Below are positions 60,827 through 64,000 of a DNA stretch of 64,000 nucleotides, piece after piece. The notes beneath the pieces are model-generated. The model saw nothing but the letters and a program-made list of their open reading frames with translations, was not told the DNA's origin and made no database searches. The stretch's first letter is position 1. Every line of letters starts with the position of its first letter. The translations under genes and the position numbers were made by a program. This DNA comes from JBCBSP01 sp039819095 (lineage in GTDB: Bacteria; Pseudomonadota; Alphaproteobacteria; Caulobacterales; Maricaulaceae): NCBI GenBank assembly GCA_039819095.1, contig JBCBSP010000001.1, positions 310,001 to 374,000 on the forward strand, in the 5' to 3' direction.

Positions 60827-61765
60827 TCAGGCGGCGGCGCGATCGCGGAAGCTGGCTTCGGCGTCCGGGTCGATATCGAAGGTCTTTTCGCTCTTCGGCA
60901 TCGGACGATTGGCGAACCCCGCCAGCTTCGCACCGGCCTTCCAGGCCTTTGAAAACGCAAGCTTGGCGTAGGCCTGAGCCCCGACCGGCGAGCTTGATCG
61001 CGGCGTCCACCCCATGGCGCGCAGCGCGCCATTGGCGTGAAGAACCGCGTTCTTCAGCATGGACTCACGCGTCACCACCTCAAAGGCGCACGACACGTTC
61101 AACCCTTCCAAATTCTCCACCCGGTGCGGCGCATGCAGCGGCCAGATCGCAGCATCGCCCGGTTGCAGATCAAGCGTCGCCGCATCGTCATCCCATTTGG
61201 GATCGAAGGGAATGTCCTCGGTCTGGCTGTGATGAAGGATATTCTCCAGCGACACATCGCTGACCCAGGGGTCGCGCGGCGGGTAGACCCGAAAGCGCTT
61301 CACGCCTTTGACATGGAGCAGGAAGGTCTCCGACACATCGGAGTGGTAGAAAACCTGCGCACCGGGTGAGGAAATCAGAATATTCGCGTAAGCGCGCAGC
61401 GGCTGAAAGCCTGGATTGAGCTGTTTGAGCTGGCGCAGCGTCGCGTCAAAGAGCGGTCGATAAACAGCGTCCGCATTCATCGCCTCACGCAGATTGATCC
61501 ACAGCTTGCCGTTCTTGACCGCGTTCAGCAGCGTACGCCCGTCTAGGCCTTCCGCCGCCCCCCCGCGCCAGGAATCCCGATCAGCCGGATCATCGCCCAT
61601 GGTGCAATAGTCGCTCATCTGGTCAGGATGACGTTCGATCAACGCCGCCAGCGAGCCTTCGGTGAATTCCGGCGCCTTGTGCAGGCGGTGACGCAGCGAG
61701 ACGACGCCGCGGCGGAACTCCTCACGCTTGGTTTCGTCCCAATTAAGAAAAACAGGATCGTTCAT
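60827..61765 (-). CDS. JmjC/cupin-8-like oxygenase, first of a tandem pair
   Basis: This 312-residue protein has a JmjC-like core: the metal-binding HSD motif in VFYHSDVSETFLLHVKGVKR (about 140-160) and the distal His in WPLHAPHRVENLEG. A helical N-terminal region contains PDQMSDYCTMGDDP. It may be a 2-oxoglutarate/Fe(II) hydroxylase. ATG 61765 has GGAG 8 bases upstream. The neighbour at 61861-62751 shares the same layout and motifs. The substrate is unknown. Confidence 0.78.
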   Translation of the reverse strand: MNDPVFLNWDETKREEFRRGVVSLRHRLHKAPEFTEGSLAALIERHPDQMSDYCTMGDDPADRDSWRGGAAEGLDGRTLLNAVKNGKLWINLREAMNADAVYRPLFDATLRQLKQLNPGFQPLRAYANILISSPGAQVFYHSDVSETFLLHVKGVKRFRVYPPRDPWVSDVSLENILHHSQTEDIPFDPKWDDDAATLDLQPGDAAIWPLHAPHRVENLEGLNVSCAFEVVTRESMLKNAVLHANGALRAMGWTPRSSSPVGAQAYAKLAFSKAWKAGAKLAGFANRPMPKSEKTFDIDPDAEASFRDRAAA

Positions 61766-61860
61766 CACAAACACTCCGTCACATTCCGGTACAAAAACTA
61801 AGGTCTTTCAGGCGTAGTCTGCAGGCTGGGCGCCGAAATAAGCGCCAGCCGGCTCGTCAG

Positions 61861-62751
61861 TCAGGCGGGGTTGAAAACTTCACCTTCCGGTGCGTGAGGG
61901 TCCGGAAGCTTCGGCAGGAGCTTCAGCTTGCGCGCGGCCAGCCCCAGCCCTGCCTTGGCGCCCATATGCAGCGGACCCGCAGTGTCGATCTCAGGGCTCA
62001 TGCCGAAGCGGCGTCGCAGAAGTCCGTTGAAAACCATTGCATTATTACGCACCCGCACATCGGTCGTGGCGTATTCGGTCGTCATCGAGACGTTGAGACC
62101 GTCCAGATTGACCACCTTGTGCGGACTGTGCACCGGCCAGCAGATCACCTCGCCCGGCTTCAGATCGAAGGTGTGCGCGTGATCATCAAAGCTCGCCTCG
62201 TAAGGCAGGTCGTCATTGTCCGGATGCATGAGAATCTCTTCGACATCGCATTCGCGCAGCACCGGCTCGACGCGCGGATAGACAAAGACCCGCTTTGACC
62301 CGCGCAAATGCCACAGCATGGTGTCGGTGCGATCGATATGGAACGGCACGCGCGCATTCGGCGAGGAGATCAAGAGCCCGCCCATCAGCTTCTGCGGCTT
62401 GAAATCGGGATGGAGCGCTTTGAGCTCTCCCATCACGGTGTTCATCAGGTGGGCGTATTCCGGTTCATCATTGAACACTTCGCGCAGATTGACCCAAAGT
62501 CGGCCACTGCGGACCTCTTCCAGCAATTCATGGCCGCAGCGCTTGCCCGGATCGCCGCCATGCCAGGAGCCGCGCGAGCCGGTCTCGTCCATGGTGCAGA
62601 AATCGCTGAGATCGCGCGGGCGCCGCTCAAGCAGACCGGCCAGAGCCTCGTCGCAAAACAAGCCGGTATCGGCCAAAGCGTGCTCGCCAAGGACGATATC
62701 CTTGCGGAAGTTTTTCTGATCGGTTTCGGTCCAGCGGCGCAGATAGGACAT
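61861..62751 (-). CDS. JmjC/cupin-8-like oxygenase, second of a tandem pair
   Basis: This 296-residue protein is paralogous to the 312-residue neighbour. It has RRPRDLSDFCTMDET, LLISSPNARVPFHIDRTDTM (metal HID motif), MLWHLRGSKRVFVYPRVEP and WPVHSPHKVVNLDGLNVSM (distal His). The N-terminal region carries ELLEEVRSGRLWVNLREVF, shared with the paralogue. It is likely a 2-oxoglutarate/Fe(II) hydroxylase of unknown substrate, separated from the other copy by about 95 bases. Confidence 0.78.
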   Translation of the reverse strand: MSYLRRWTETDQKNFRKDIVLGEHALADTGLFCDEALAGLLERRPRDLSDFCTMDETGSRGSWHGGDPGKRCGHELLEEVRSGRLWVNLREVFNDEPEYAHLMNTVMGELKALHPDFKPQKLMGGLLISSPNARVPFHIDRTDTMLWHLRGSKRVFVYPRVEPVLRECDVEEILMHPDNDDLPYEASFDDHAHTFDLKPGEVICWPVHSPHKVVNLDGLNVSMTTEYATTDVRVRNNAMVFNGLLRRRFGMSPEIDTAGPLHMGAKAGLGLAARKLKLLPKLPDPHAPEGEVFNPA

Positions 62752-62846
62752 GGTCGGCTCCCGTTCTCGAAAGGCTAACGCCTCAAATCGGGCGCCGTCT
62801 TCGATTCAGGGTCATGCCAGCTTCATGCCAGAGCGCCCGCGCGGCC

Positions 62847-64000
62847 TCAGGCGGCGGGCGCTTCGCTCTCCTCGTCGGTCAGCGTCACCAGCACGTCGCC
62901 ATCATTAACCTGTGCGCCGGCGGTGATGGACACCGTCTCGACCACGCCGTCGCGCGGGGCGGCGAGCGCGTGCTCCATCTTCATCGCTTCCAGCACCAGG
63001 AGCGTGTCGCCCCTGGATACCGCCGCGCCGGGCTCAATACTGACTGACAACACCTTGCCGGGCATGGGCGCCCTGACCACAGCGCCCGCGTCCAGCGCAT
63101 CGGCGGCGGCTTCAGGATTATAGGCGTCAAGCTGGCGCGCCTCGCCCCGGCTGAACAGGAGGATGTCCTCGCCGCGGCGCTCAAACACGCCTTTCCACGG
63201 CGCGCCATCAATGCTGGCGCTCACCTGATCGCCGGCGCAGAGCCCGGATTCGACAGAGTAAGCCCGATCTTCAACGTGCGCCTGGATCGCTCCCACGTCA
63301 TTGGCGGTCAGCCGCACACCGACGCGATCCCCGTCAAAATCAAAACCGACTTCGCCGACAGACGCCGCGTTAAGGCGGAAGCCGTTCGCCACATCCCACG
63401 GATCGGACGCGTCGTTGGCGAACGGCCCGCCGCGCATCCTCGCCAGCGCGCCCAGGATCAGCAGAGGATCGGCGACCGCCTCAGGCACGAGCTGGTCCTG
63501 ATGGCGCGCGATGAAGCTGGTATCGGCGGCGAACTCAGCAAAGCCGGGATGGGTGAGCGCGCGGTCGAGGAAGGCGGCGTTGGTCTTCACCGGCCACACC
63601 CGGGTATCTTCACGCAGCGCAGCAGACAGCGCTGCGATGGCGCCGGCGCGCGTGTCGGCGTGGGCGATCAGCTTGGCGATCATCGGATCGTAATGCAGCG
63701 TGACCTCGCCGCCCTGCTCCACCCCGGAATCGACGCGCACCCGCCTCATCGGCAACTCCAGCCGCTCCAGCACGCCGGTGGACGGCAGAAAGCCGGACTG
63801 AGGATCCTCCGCATAGAGCCGCGCTTCGATCGCGTGGCCGCGCACCGCAATCTGGTCCTGAGGCGGCAGCGAACCCCCGGCGGCGACTTTCAGCTGCAGC
63901 TCGACCAGATCCAGCCCGGTGATCTCTTCGGTAACCGGGTGCTCCACCTGCAGGCGGGTGTTCATCTCCATGAAGAAGAAGCCGTCATCGCGCAGCGGAC
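62847..64000 (-). CDS. Biotin-dependent acyl-CoA carboxylase alpha subunit, C-terminal part
   Basis: About 384 residues are visible; the frame is still open at base 64000 (PLRDDGFFFMEMNTRLQVEH), so the N-terminal carboxylase part is outside the window. It shows the end of the biotin carboxylase domain (FMEMNTRLQVEHPVTEEITG, AIEARLYAEDPQSGFLPSTG) and the biotinyl Lys motif EAMKMEH in a C-terminal biotinyl domain. The modest linker length favours a methylcrotonyl- or geranyl-CoA carboxylase alpha subunit over propionyl-CoA carboxylase, but this is uncertain without the N-terminus. Confidence 0.92.
   Translation of the reverse strand, partial: PLRDDGFFFMEMNTRLQVEHPVTEEITGLDLVELQLKVAAGGSLPPQDQIAVRGHAIEARLYAEDPQSGFLPSTGVLERLELPMRRVRVDSGVEQGGEVTLHYDPMIAKLIAHADTRAGAIAALSAALREDTRVWPVKTNAAFLDRALTHPGFAEFAADTSFIARHQDQLVPEAVADPLLILGALARMRGGPFANDASDPWDVANGFRLNAASVGEVGFDFDGDRVGVRLTANDVGAIQAHVEDRAYSVESGLCAGDQVSASIDGAPWKGVFERRGEDILLFSRGEARQLDAYNPEAAADALDAGAVVRAPMPGKVLSVSIEPGAAVSRGDTLLVLEAMKMEHALAAPRDGVVETVSITAGAQVNDGDVLVTLTDEESEAPAA

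Overview
The window is a high-GC, gene-dense stretch of an alphaproteobacterial chromosome, most likely from a stalked or holdfast-forming member of the Caulobacterales/Maricaulales (inference). Support comes from MipZ, a nearly complete holdfast (hfs) locus in the Caulobacter gene order, a TonB-dependent receptor module, a YerC/TrpR-like regulator ahead of hisG-hisD, a phasin, and tightly packed genes with ATGA/GTGA overlaps. No phage, transposase or CRISPR was seen. The ordinary chromosomal content argues against a plasmid or genomic island.

Layout. 1-1.65 kb: histidine operon (TrpR-like regulator, hisG, truncated hisD; minus strand) with a palindromic candidate operator. 1.8-10.8 kb: DJ-1-like protein, acyl-CoA synthetase, MFS permease, TonB receptor, then a divergent TetR regulator with two alpha/beta hydrolases, probably one uptake and degradation module. 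10.8-14.5 kb: rhodanese, persulfide dioxygenase-like enzyme, DUF1428 protein, Mrp ATPase, nucleoside kinase-like protein and tRNA-Ser(GCU). 14.6-27.9 kb: mostly exported proteins (DUF305-LVIVD fusion, S33 peptidase with membrane tail, MltF-like transglycosylase, DUF547, M14 peptidase), plus a hydrolase, an enoyl-CoA hydratase and BipA/TypA.

28-43.3 kb is the polysaccharide region. It holds an ArnT-like transferase, a dolichyl-phosphate-type GT2, an exported glycosidase-like protein, then the holdfast set: HfsK acyltransferase, HfsF flippase, HfsG, HfsH deacetylase, HfsL-like GT2, HfsC polymerase, HfsB, HfsA and HfsD. The initiating phosphosugar transferase (HfsE) and the anchor proteins (HfaABD) are not in the window. 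A Sel1 protein and an unknown two-TM protein follow.

43.3-64 kb: GST, 2OG-Fe oxygenase, a membrane protein/Xre pair, a degraded DUF1801 gene, MscS channel, gatB, gatA and gatC (separated by extragenic repeats and an exported unknown protein), ClpA-ClpS, a phasin with a basic N-terminal extension, and a cell-envelope/division group (DD-carboxypeptidase with SPOR domain, membrane J-protein, MipZ, SPOR lipoprotein). Then come panC, DUF1489, two tandem JmjC/cupin-like proteins and a truncated biotin-dependent carboxylase alpha subunit.

Four copies of a roughly 120-bp palindromic extragenic repeat, starting GTCATCC and usually ending GGATGAC, lie at 27.9, 47.5, 47.6 and 49.7 kb. The only gaps above 300 bases (47399-47729 and 49475-49803) are largely filled by these repeats. 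The most interesting items are the holdfast locus with its coupled exported glycosidase-like gene and its HfsB lacking the P-loop lysine, the DUF305-LVIVD fusion, the phasin with two apparent translation starts, and the tandem JmjC-like pair.
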